NCBI GenBank assembly: GCA_964654945.1
Contig: CAZZLN010000014.1
Coordinates: 1 to 36,671, forward strand
Reading direction: 5' to 3'
Source: HGM11788 sp964654945
GTDB taxonomy: Bacteria; Bacillota; Clostridia; Lachnospirales; CAG-274
Length of the DNA stretch: 36,671 nt
Positions 8,366 to 15,467 of this stretch are shown in pieces. The position numbers and the translations under genes were made by a program. Positions within the stretch are counted from its first letter, which is position 1. Each line of letters starts with the position of its first letter. The notes beneath the pieces were generated by a model, which was given only the letters and a program-made list of their open reading frames with translations, ran no database searches and was not told the origin of the DNA.

Positions 8366-9724
8366 TTAGTTTTTAAAACTATGAATAGGAGCAGGCACTC
8401 TGCCGCCTCTCTTTATAAAAGCATCACAATTAAATTTATTTACAGGCATAATCGGTGCATAGCCAAGCAATCCGCCAAATTCAACTGTATCACCAACATT
8501 TGCACCTAACACAGGTATAATTCTTACAGCAGTAGTTTTGTTATTAACCATACCAATAGCCATTTCATCAGCAATAATGCCTGAAATAGTGCTTGCAGAA
8601 GTATCACCGGGAATGGCAATCATATCAAGACCTACTGAACAGACACAAGTCATAGCCTCAAGCTTTTCAAGAGTTAATGCACCTGCATTAACTGCATCTA
8701 TCATACCATGGTCCTCACTTACAGGAATAAATGCACCGCTAAGGCCGCCAACATAAGAGCTTGCCATAACTCCGCCCTTTTTTACATTATCATTAAGAAT
8801 AGCAAGAGCAGCAGTAGTTCCCGGAGCACCTGCGTGTTCAAGTCCCATTTCATTGAATATTTCAGCTATGCTGTCACCTACAGCAGGAGTAGGAGCAAGT
8901 GAAAGATCAATAATACCAAAAGGAACACCTAATCTCTTGCTTGCTTCAAGAGCAACAAGCTGACCTACTCTTGTAATTTTAAAAGCTGTTTTCTTAACAG
9001 TTTCACAAAGAGTTTCAAAATCAGCACCTCTTACACCTTCAAGAGCTCTCTTAACTACACCGGGTCCGCTGACACCAACATTTATAACAGTATCTTTTTC
9101 ACCAACACCATGGAATGCACCTGCCATAAAAGGATTATCTTCAACAGAATTACAAAATACAACAAACTTTGCACAAGCCATAGCATTATTATCTTTAGTA
9201 AGAAACGCCATATCTTTTATTATTTCCCCCATTCTCTTAACAGCATCCATATTTATGCCATTTCTGGAAGAACCAACATTTACACTTGAGCAAACTCTGT
9301 CAGTGATGCTCAGTGCTTCAGGAATAGAATTTATGAGTGCTTCATCTCCCTTAGTACAGCCTTTCTGAACAAGAGCAGAATATCCGCCAATAAAGTTTAC
9401 GCCAACCTCCTTGGCAGCTTTGTCAAGAGTTTTTGCAAGCTCAACATAAGCAGAAGGGCCGCAAGAACCGCCAACAAGTGCAATAGGTGTAACGGATATT
9501 CTCTTATTCACAATAGGCACACCAAATTCAGTACCAATCTGATCACCTACACTTACAAGATTTGAAGCATAATTTGTAATCTTGTCATAAACCTTAGTTG
9601 TCAATTTATTTATATCGGAATCTATACAATCCATAAGGCTTATACCCATAGTAATAGTTCTTACATCAAGGTTAGCCTCTGAAATCATTTTATTAGTTTC
9701 CTGTACTTCACGATATGAAATCAT
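8366..9724 (-). CDS. PFL/DUF711 family protein (UPF0210)
   Basis: This 452-residue protein matches the widespread UPF0210/DUF711 family, structurally related to pyruvate formate-lyase-like barrels but without a proven reaction. Recognisable family stretches include NVGSSRNGINMDAVKRMGEII, GVSGPGVVKRAL and the C-terminal GDTSASTISGIIADEMAIGMVNNKTTAVRIIPV. No glycyl-radical motif of true PFL is apparent, so the name does not imply PFL activity. It follows the ACT-domain gene by 15 bp behind a GGAGG site. This two-gene arrangement (ACT protein then DUF711) is conserved in Firmicutes and archaea and suggests a ligand-sensing partner. Confidence 0.9.
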   Translation of the reverse strand: MISYREVQETNKMISEANLDVRTITMGISLMDCIDSDINKLTTKVYDKITNYASNLVSVGDQIGTEFGVPIVNKRISVTPIALVGGSCGPSAYVELAKTLDKAAKEVGVNFIGGYSALVQKGCTKGDEALINSIPEALSITDRVCSSVNVGSSRNGINMDAVKRMGEIIKDMAFLTKDNNAMACAKFVVFCNSVEDNPFMAGAFHGVGEKDTVINVGVSGPGVVKRALEGVRGADFETLCETVKKTAFKITRVGQLVALEASKRLGVPFGIIDLSLAPTPAVGDSIAEIFNEMGLEHAGAPGTTAALAILNDNVKKGGVMASSYVGGLSGAFIPVSEDHGMIDAVNAGALTLEKLEAMTCVCSVGLDMIAIPGDTSASTISGIIADEMAIGMVNNKTTAVRIIPVLGANVGDTVEFGGLLGYAPIMPVNKFNCDAFIKRGGRVPAPIHSFKN

Positions 9725-9739
9725 TTAACTTACCTCCGA

Positions 9740-10009
9740 TTAAATCCTGTGCATACTGTCAAATATATCTTCTCTCTGAAGCCTTATATCAACACCAATT
9801 TCATCACCAAGCTCATCAAGTTTGACTACAATTTCATCAAATTTATGGCAGCTTGCAGTTAAATCAACTACCATCATCATATTAAACCAGCCCGAAACAA
9901 TTGTCTGAGAAATATCTAAAATATTAATTCCTTCATCGGCAAGAGCTATGCAAACCTTTGCAATAATACCAACCTGATCCTTGCCTAATACAGTAATTAT
10001 ACCTTTCAT
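9740..10009 (-). CDS. ACT domain protein (UPF0237)
   Basis: The whole 89-residue protein is a single ACT domain of the UPF0237 type. It has the start KGIITVLGKDQVGIIAKVCIALADEGINILDISQTIV, including the GxxxxIxxxx(A)LAxxxINI signature, then a second beta-alpha unit. ACT domains bind amino acids or similar small ligands; the ligand here is unknown. It has a strong AGGAGG site and a near-perfect promoter immediately upstream, and is followed by the DUF711 gene in one operon. Confidence 0.9.
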   Translation of the reverse strand: MKGIITVLGKDQVGIIAKVCIALADEGINILDISQTIVSGWFNMMMVVDLTASCHKFDEIVVKLDELGDEIGVDIRLQREDIFDSMHRI

Positions 10010-10044
10010 TAATTTTAATCCTCCTAAAAATAAACTTAGGGTAT

Positions 10045-10073
10045 ATTATAACACGAATTAATATACAATTCAA
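10045..10073 (-). promoter_or_regulatory. Promoter of the ACT-DUF711 operon
   Basis: On the minus strand TTGAAT (10073-10068), a 17-bp spacer and TATAAT (10050-10045) give a near-consensus sigma-A promoter just after the stop codon of the metal ATPase gene. Confidence 0.75.
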
Positions 10074-10076
10074 TAT

Positions 10077-12113
10077 TTACTTTTTTATAATTTTAAGAGA
10101 ATTTAATACGGCTATAAGAGCAGTTCCAACATCTGCAAACACTGCAAGCCACATATTTGCTAAGCCAAAAGCAGCAAGCAAAAGCACAATAACCTTTACG
10201 GTCACAACAAATGCTACATTTTGTCTGCATACCATCATGGTATATTTAGCTGATTTTAAAGCAACAGGAATTTTACTTAGCATATCATCCATAATTACAA
10301 TATCAGCAGCTTCAATTGCGGCATCAGAGCCTATACCTCCCATGGCTATTCCAATATCGGCTCTTGCAAGCAACGGGGCATCATTTATACCGTCACCAAC
10401 TGCTGCAACAACATTATATTGATTACAAATTTCTTCAAACTTAGCTACCTTATCCTGAGGTAAAAGCTCTGAATATACATTGTCAATACCAACCTGCTTG
10501 CCAATTTCCTCGGCAATAGATTTTTTATCACCTGTAAGCATTGTAACATTTTTAACACCTAAGCTTTTAAGCTCTGAAACAGCATTTAATGAATCGCTTT
10601 TTACACTATCCTCAACATTAATATAACCTATAATTTCATTATTCAATGCAGTATACACATTAAAGCTATCTTTGTCAATACTAATGCCAAGCTTATTCAT
10701 AAGCTTATTATTCCCAACTGCAACACTGTCATTGCCAATATCAGCAGTTATTCCATAACCGGAAATTTCTTTAAGATTTGCTGCTTCATAAAGCTCCCCG
10801 CTGTAAGCATTAACAATTGCCTTTGCAATAGGATGGTTTGAAAATCTTTCAAGAGAAGCTGCATATTTTAATGCAGTATCTCCAATAATATTCATAACCT
10901 GAAATTCTCCCTTTGTAATAGTTCCTGTTTTATCCATAGCAATTGCATCAAGCTGTGACAACATCTGAAGATAATTGCTTCCCTTTATTAGAACACCTTT
11001 TTTAGATACGGCACCTATTCCACTGAAAAAAGTGAGGGGAATTGATACAACCAAAGCACAAGGACAAGATGAAACGAGAAACACTAAAGCTCTGTATATC
11101 CATATATCTGCATTATATCCCAAAACAATAGGTATAACAGCAAGTAAAACTGCCAGTATAACAACTATCGGTGTGTAAATTTTAGCAAATTTAGTAATAA
11201 AATTTTCTGTCTTTGACTTTTTGCCTACAGCATTTTCAACCATATCAAGTATTTTTGCTGCAGTGGAATCCTCATAAAGCTTTTCAGCTTTTACATAAAT
11301 TACGCCATCTTCATTTATAGAACCGCTTAAAACCCTGTCACCCTTTTTCTTTTCAACGGGCAGGCTTTCTCCTGTAAGTGCTTTCATATCAAGCACTGTA
11401 TTTCCTTCGGTTATTATACCGTCAACCGATATTTTTTCTCCTGCCTTTACAAATATAATGTCACCTATTTTTATTTCCTTTGGAGATTTAATAACTACAC
11501 TTCCATTTTCAACAACATTAGCACTTTCAATATTAAGTGACATAAGTCCTTTAATAGACCTTTTAGATCTGTCAACCGCCATATCCTGCAAAAATTCTCC
11601 TATTTGATAAAAAAGCATAACAGCAACAGCTTCATTAAATTCTCCAATAAGAAAGGCTGCTATTGTAGCAATACTCATAAGGAAATTTTCATCAAATACA
11701 CGTCCTTTTAAAATATTTTTAAAAGCTCTTGAAACAACATCATATCCAAATATTATGTAAGCAAAGATATATGATATAATTCTTACAAATAAATCAGGCA
11801 CAAATAATGCACATATAAAAAATATGCCGCCTAAAACTATCCTTATAACGGCTTTCTTTATAAAATTACTGTTATCCTCTGTTTTATCATATTCAGATGA
11901 CAAAAGCTTTGTATTTACTCCATCTTCAATGCTGTCTACAATATTTTTTACAGTATGCAACATAGTTTTTTCATCTATGTCAGTTTCTATATCCATTCGT
12001 TTATTTATAAAATTAAATTCAACTGAATTAACTTCTTCAAGATTTCTGACAGCTTCTTCAATTTTTCCTGCACAATGAGTGCAATTAAGATTTTCAAGAA
12101 TTAAACTTACCAT
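10077..12113 (-). CDS. cadA: Zn2+/Cd2+/Pb2+-exporting P1B-2-type ATPase
   Basis: This 678-residue membrane ATPase exports divalent soft metals. Order of parts: an N-terminal heavy-metal-associated domain with CTHC (Cys11, Cys14); membrane helices; the actuator TGES at 247-250; the transmembrane metal site CPC at 350-352; the phosphorylation site DKTGT at 394-398; a nucleotide-binding HP motif (SNHPIAKA); TGDKKS; and GDGINDAP. In the last helix pair, NVAFVVTVK...FADVG gives the Lys and Asp signature of the Zn/Cd/Pb class rather than the copper class. It starts 3 bp after the ArsR-type repressor gene, so the two form one operon under metal control. Confidence 0.93.
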   Translation of the reverse strand: MVSLILENLNCTHCAGKIEEAVRNLEEVNSVEFNFINKRMDIETDIDEKTMLHTVKNIVDSIEDGVNTKLLSSEYDKTEDNSNFIKKAVIRIVLGGIFFICALFVPDLFVRIISYIFAYIIFGYDVVSRAFKNILKGRVFDENFLMSIATIAAFLIGEFNEAVAVMLFYQIGEFLQDMAVDRSKRSIKGLMSLNIESANVVENGSVVIKSPKEIKIGDIIFVKAGEKISVDGIITEGNTVLDMKALTGESLPVEKKKGDRVLSGSINEDGVIYVKAEKLYEDSTAAKILDMVENAVGKKSKTENFITKFAKIYTPIVVILAVLLAVIPIVLGYNADIWIYRALVFLVSSCPCALVVSIPLTFFSGIGAVSKKGVLIKGSNYLQMLSQLDAIAMDKTGTITKGEFQVMNIIGDTALKYAASLERFSNHPIAKAIVNAYSGELYEAANLKEISGYGITADIGNDSVAVGNNKLMNKLGISIDKDSFNVYTALNNEIIGYINVEDSVKSDSLNAVSELKSLGVKNVTMLTGDKKSIAEEIGKQVGIDNVYSELLPQDKVAKFEEICNQYNVVAAVGDGINDAPLLARADIGIAMGGIGSDAAIEAADIVIMDDMLSKIPVALKSAKYTMMVCRQNVAFVVTVKVIVLLLAAFGLANMWLAVFADVGTALIAVLNSLKIIKK

Positions 12114-12116
12114 ATG

Positions 12117-12437
12117 CTAATCCTCCTCATAACCATTTTTATGGCAAATATGCTCTATACCCTTTTCAAGAAGTATTGAAACATGGTCATCATCTAAAGA
12201 ATATATAACACTTTTACCCTCTTTTCTAAACTTTACAGCATCATTTTGTCTTAAAATTCTTAGCTGATGAGATATGGCTGATTGTGACATACCCACACTA
12301 TCTACAATTTCACTTACACCCTTTTCTCCCTGATAAAGAGCATATAAAATTTTTAATCTTGACGAATCGCCGAATATTTTAAAAAAGTCACTTAAATCAT
12401 AATATAAAGAATCATTCATTATATCTTTATTTTTCAT
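12117..12437 (-). CDS. ArsR/SmtB-family zinc-type metalloregulator
   Basis: This 106-residue winged-helix repressor has the recognition helix region MSQSAISHQLRILRQNDAV (~50-68). The C-terminal alpha-5 helix has DxH-x10-HxxH (DDDHVSILLEKGIEHICH), which reproduces the alpha-5 metal site of CzrA/SmtB (Asp, His, His, His). The N-terminal Cys pair that CadC uses for cadmium is absent, so zinc or cobalt sensing of the SmtB/CzrA kind is more likely than CadC-type sensing. It lies directly before the P1B ATPase gene and has a perfect 14-bp palindrome next to its own promoter, fitting autorepression relieved by metal. Confidence 0.92.
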   Translation of the reverse strand: MKNKDIMNDSLYYDLSDFFKIFGDSSRLKILYALYQGEKGVSEIVDSVGMSQSAISHQLRILRQNDAVKFRKEGKSVIYSLDDDHVSILLEKGIEHICHKNGYEED

Positions 12438-12460
12438 TGCAATACCTCCTGATGTTCACT

Positions 12461-12474
12461 TGAACAATTGTTCA
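12461..12474. promoter_or_regulatory. ArsR/SmtB operator palindrome
   Basis: TGAACAATTGTTCA is a perfect 14-bp palindrome of the TGAAnA...TnTTCA type bound by SmtB/CzrA/ZiaR repressors. It lies between the -10 and the ribosome-binding site (AGGAGG) of the metalloregulator gene, where a bound repressor would block transcription. Confidence 0.8.
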
Positions 12475-12481
12475 TATATTC

Positions 12482-12510
12482 AATATACTATACTTTTAAA
12501 TTTTTGTCAA
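12482..12510 (-). promoter_or_regulatory. Promoter of the metal-efflux operon
   Basis: On the minus strand consensus TTGACA (12510-12505), a 17-bp spacer and TATATT (12487-12482) lie immediately upstream of the operator palindrome. Confidence 0.8.
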
Positions 12511-12531
12511 TATATATTTAAAAATTTAACA

Positions 12532-12558
12532 TAAAAAAAGGACGGCTTTAAACCGTCC
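12532..12558 (-). terminator. Intrinsic terminator after the hairpin array
   Basis: On the minus strand GGACGG (12558-12553), a 7-base loop and CCGTCC (12545-12540) are followed by seven T (12539-12533). It ends transcription coming from mreB through the repeat array, before the metal-efflux promoter. Confidence 0.85.
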
Positions 12559-12563
12559 CATAA

Positions 12564-12916
12564 TCAAGGATATTCGTACTCCGCTAACGCTACGTACTTC
12601 TTTCGTGTACAATCAGTAGTTTTAACTACGTTAAAACCNNNNNNNNNNNNNNNNNNNNNNNNNNNNNNNNNNNNNNNNNNNNNNNNNNNNNNNNNNNNNN
12701 NNNNNNNNNNNNNNNNNNNNNNNNNNNNNNNNNNNNNNCTCTGCCTTTAGGCAGAGTCCCGACTTCTTTCGGGTACAATCAGTAGTTTTAACTACGTTAA
12801 AACCCTCTGCCTTTAGGCAGAGTCCCGACTTCTTTCGGGTACAATCAGTAGTTTTAACTGCATAAAACCCTCTGCCTTTAGGCAGAGCCCCGACTTCTTT
12901 CGGGTACTAACTGATA
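12564..12916. repeat. Tandem array of ~66-bp triple-hairpin units, interrupted by assembly gap
   Basis: Units at 12739-12804 (66 bp), 12805-12869 (65 bp) and a partial at 12870-12906 are almost identical, and another partial, divergent unit lies before the gap (about 12575-12638). Each full unit holds three inverted repeats: CTCTGCC-TTTA-GGCAGAG; CCCGA-CTTCTT-TCGGG; and GTTTTAA-CTACG-TTAAAAC. In the 65-bp unit the third hairpin changes to GTTTTA-ACTGCA-TAAAAC and still pairs. On the minus strand a frame without stop runs through the units from 12906 to the gap. The frame continued after the gap ends in TGA at 12564-12566, but no start codon or ribosome site was found, so it is not called as a gene. 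Confidence 0.85.
12639..12738. other. Assembly gap (100 N)
   Basis: Exactly 100 N, the conventional placeholder for a gap of unknown size. Sequence stops at a repeat-unit boundary and resumes exactly at the next unit's first base, so the true unit number is unknown. Confidence 0.98.
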
Positions 12917-12962
12917 GGAAATTAACCTCCACCGCCTAAGAGGCTTGGACTTCCTCACTTGG
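12917..12962 (-). other. mreB-proximal hairpin leader of the array
   Basis: Directly after the mreB stop, the minus strand holds GGAAGTCC, then a GCCT-CTT-AGGC hairpin (about 12938-12948), then GGTGGAGG. This layout resembles the 3' end of IS200/IS605 elements and their omega RNAs, but no TnpB or TnpA coding sequence is present. It may be a relic or simply a structured mRNA 3' region. Confidence 0.3.
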
Positions 12963-13994
12963 TTAAATATTAAGAAGTTTTCTTATTTTTCCAAAAAATC
13001 CGGTTTCTTCATCCTCTGTCTGATATTCAACAAATCTGCCTGTACCAACAGCAACACAGCTTACAGGGTCATCTGCAATAACGCATTTGATGCCTGTCTT
13101 TTCTTCAATAACTTCATTGAGTCCGCTAAGAAGTGAGCCTCCGCCCGTCATTACAATTCCCCTGTCTGAAATATCACTTGAAAGCTCAGGAGGTGTCTGT
13201 TCAAGAACATATCTTACTGCATCTACAATTGCAGTTACTGACTCACTGAGAGCTTCATAAATCTCATCTGATGTAACAGAAATATTCATAGGAAGCCCTG
13301 TTGTAATATTTCTTCCCTTAATATCCATAGAAGTTTTAGGAGTATTTTTACAAGCAGTACCTATAATTATTTTAAGATTTTCAGCAGTAATCTCTCCAAT
13401 AAGAATATTATGCTTTTTTCTCATATATCTGCTGATAGCATCATCAAAACTGTTGCCTGCAACCTTTATTGAAGTTGAAACAACTATACCGCCAAGAGAA
13501 ATAACAGCTATATCAGTAGTGCCTCCGCCTATATCTATAATCATACTCCCACATGCCCTTGATATATCAAGTCCTGCTCCTATGGCAGCTGCAATCGGTT
13601 CTTCAATAATATAAACCTGCCCTGCTCCCGCATTTCTTGTGGCTTCTTCCACTGCCCTTCTTTCAACTTCCGTAACCTTGCTTGGCACACATACGGCTAT
13701 TTTAGGCTTTTTCATCCAGTGCTGACCAACAGATTTATCAATAAAATATCTTATCATTTTTTCTGTAATTTCAAAATCAGATATAACGCCCTCTCTCAGA
13801 GGTTTTATTGCAACAATATGGTCCGGTGTTTTTCCAAGCATTTTTCTTGCATCTTCACCAATAGCAACAATAGCTCTTTTTTCTTCATCTACTGCAACTA
13901 CAGAAGGCTCCTGCAAAACAATCCCCTGACCCTTGCTGTATATTATTACACTGGCAGTACCTAAGTCAATGCCTATATCATTCCCCATTAACAT
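12963..13994 (-). CDS. mreB: Rod-shape-determining actin homologue MreB/Mbl
   Basis: MreB-family actins polymerise on the inner membrane face and guide lateral wall synthesis. The protein has the phosphate-1 motif GIDLGTASVIIY (7-18), the phosphate-2 motif IIDIGGGTTDIAVISLGGIV (~154-173), the adenosine motif GIVMTGGGSLLSGL (~290-303) and a VAVGTGR end, in a typical length of 343 residues. The start MLMGND is behind GGAGAG, which lies within the end of the upstream CNNM gene (3-bp spacing). No mreC/mreD follow; a hairpin array and terminator come next. It may therefore be an Mbl/MreBH-type paralogue rather than the main mreBCD copy. Confidence 0.93.
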   Translation of the reverse strand: MLMGNDIGIDLGTASVIIYSKGQGIVLQEPSVVAVDEEKRAIVAIGEDARKMLGKTPDHIVAIKPLREGVISDFEITEKMIRYFIDKSVGQHWMKKPKIAVCVPSKVTEVERRAVEEATRNAGAGQVYIIEEPIAAAIGAGLDISRACGSMIIDIGGGTTDIAVISLGGIVVSTSIKVAGNSFDDAISRYMRKKHNILIGEITAENLKIIIGTACKNTPKTSMDIKGRNITTGLPMNISVTSDEIYEALSESVTAIVDAVRYVLEQTPPELSSDISDRGIVMTGGGSLLSGLNEVIEEKTGIKCVIADDPVSCVAVGTGRFVEYQTEDEETGFFGKIRKLLNI

Positions 13995-13997
13995 AAC

Positions 13998-15266
13998 TTA
14001 GCTCTCCTTTTCATCAATTTCTTCTTTTTCTTTGACAGTAATTTTAATCTGTCCGATTCTGTTTTTATCTATATCTATAATCTCAAAAATAGCACCATTA
14101 CTTTCAATAACTTCACCATTTTCAGGAAATCTGTCTATAAGTGCTATAACATATCCGCCAATTGATTCAACATCATCATTAACAAATTCAGTTTTTAAAA
14201 CATCATTTACATCATCAAGCTTTGCACTGCCCTCAACAATAAATTCATTGTTATTAACAGCCTTTATTTCTTCCTCATCATCTCTTATTTCGTCTAATAT
14301 GTCGCCTACAATTTCCTGAATAAGATCCTGCAATGTTACAATACCGGCAGTACCGCCATATTCATCAAGGACTATAGCCATTGAAACCGAATCACGTTTC
14401 ATAACAGCAAAAAGGCTTGAACAAGGTTTAGACTCATAGGTAAAATAAGGCTCTTTCATATAATCAGATACTTTAAAATCCTTTGTATTATCTATAAACA
14501 TAACATCTTTAAAAGATATTATACCCACAATATGGTCATTTGTTTCATTATAAACAGGAAGTCTTGTAAATCTTTCTGTCTTAAATACATTTAAAACCTC
14601 ATCATATGTAGAGGTAACAGGAATAGCAACCATATCTGTTCTTGGAACCATAATTTCCTCAGCATCGGAATTTCTGAAATCAACCACATTTGTAATCATT
14701 TCTCTTTCCTCAACCTCAAGAACCCCTTCCTCATGGCTTACATCAACCATAGTTAAAAGCTCTGTTTCAGTAACTGAAGGCACATCTTCGTTATTTCCGC
14801 CTATAATTTTAAAAATAGCACCCGTAACAAAATTAAGAATAAAAATAACAGGTGTAAAAATAATTGTGCAGAAATAAATCGGCTTAACCACAAATATACT
14901 TACATTTTCAGCATTATTTCTTGCAAAAGTCTTTGGGGTAATTTCGCCAAAAATAAGCACAACAAGGGTCAGCACACCTGTTGCAATCCCCACTCCGTTA
15001 CTTCCGAATATTCTTGTAGCAATAACCGTAGCAAGTGATGACGCACCTATATTGACAAGGTTATTTCCTATAAGTATTGCACTTATAAGCTTATTTGGCT
15101 CATCTAAAACCTTTTGTAAAAGCTTTGCATTTTTTTTATTCTCATCTGCCATAGCCCTGAGCCTTATCTTTGAAATAGAAGTAAGAGCTGTTTCAGAGCA
15201 TGAAAAAAATGCTGAAAAAATCAAACATATAACTAATAAGATATACTGCGAACTATCCGAGTCCAC
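13998..15266 (-). CDS. CNNM/CBS/CorC-HlyC domain membrane protein
   Basis: This 422-residue protein is of the hemolysin-C/CorB-YhdP type. A CNNM (DUF21) membrane domain covers ~1-185, with about four helices and the PNK...ILIGNNLVNIG segment. Two CBS domains follow (VPRTDMVAIPVTSTYDEVLNVFKTERFTRLPVYNE and the next repeat with SMAIVLDEYGGTAGIVTLQDLIQEIVG), then a CorC/HlyC transporter-associated domain. Relatives are linked to Mg2+ export and homeostasis; the hemolysin name is historical. The start codon is GTG (15264-15266) with AGGAG about 12 bp upstream, and a TTGGTA-N17-TATAAT promoter precedes it. It forms an operon with mreB. Confidence 0.9.
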   Translation of the reverse strand: MDSDSSQYILLVICLIFSAFFSCSETALTSISKIRLRAMADENKKNAKLLQKVLDEPNKLISAILIGNNLVNIGASSLATVIATRIFGSNGVGIATGVLTLVVLIFGEITPKTFARNNAENVSIFVVKPIYFCTIIFTPVIFILNFVTGAIFKIIGGNNEDVPSVTETELLTMVDVSHEEGVLEVEEREMITNVVDFRNSDAEEIMVPRTDMVAIPVTSTYDEVLNVFKTERFTRLPVYNETNDHIVGIISFKDVMFIDNTKDFKVSDYMKEPYFTYESKPCSSLFAVMKRDSVSMAIVLDEYGGTAGIVTLQDLIQEIVGDILDEIRDDEEEIKAVNNNEFIVEGSAKLDDVNDVLKTEFVNDDVESIGGYVIALIDRFPENGEVIESNGAIFEIIDIDKNRIGQIKITVKEKEEIDEKES

Positions 15267-15323
15267 GAAAAATCACACTCCTAATTTTTTGTAGAATTTT
15301 CCCTCATTAGGGGATTATCAATC

Positions 15324-15352
15324 ATTATATCATATTTTATAGAAAATACCAA
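15324..15352 (-). promoter_or_regulatory. Promoter of the CNNM-mreB operon
   Basis: On the minus strand TTGGTA (15352-15347), a 17-bp spacer and TATAAT (15329-15324) lie about 58 bp before the GTG start. The leader holds a short CCCT-CATT-AGGG hairpin near 15301-15312. Confidence 0.65.
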
Positions 15353-15395
15353 TAAATTTTTTAAAATTTTCCTTAAATTATTTTTGATAATTCTC

Positions 15396-15424
15396 TTTAA
15401 ATTTAGGCATTTTTTTGATATACT
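15396..15424 (+). promoter_or_regulatory. Promoter of the aminotransferase gene
   Basis: TTTAAA (15396-15401), a 17-bp spacer and TATACT (15419-15424). An overlapping alternative is TTGATA (15415-15420) with TAATAT (15438-15443). An AAGGAAG ribosome site precedes the ATG at 15468. Confidence 0.5.
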
Positions 15425-15467
15425 ATATTCAAAGTAATAATATATTAACCCAAGGAAGTAATTAATA

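Noticed and set aside
12739..12906. CRISPR array
   Set aside because: Units follow each other directly with no unique spacers, the repeat is 65-66 bp, and no cas genes are present.
13719..15294. Plus-strand ORFs opposite mreB and the CNNM gene, including a 95-codon frame at 14032-14319
   Set aside because: Their low-complexity Ser/Ile-rich translations are antisense shadows of well-identified genes.
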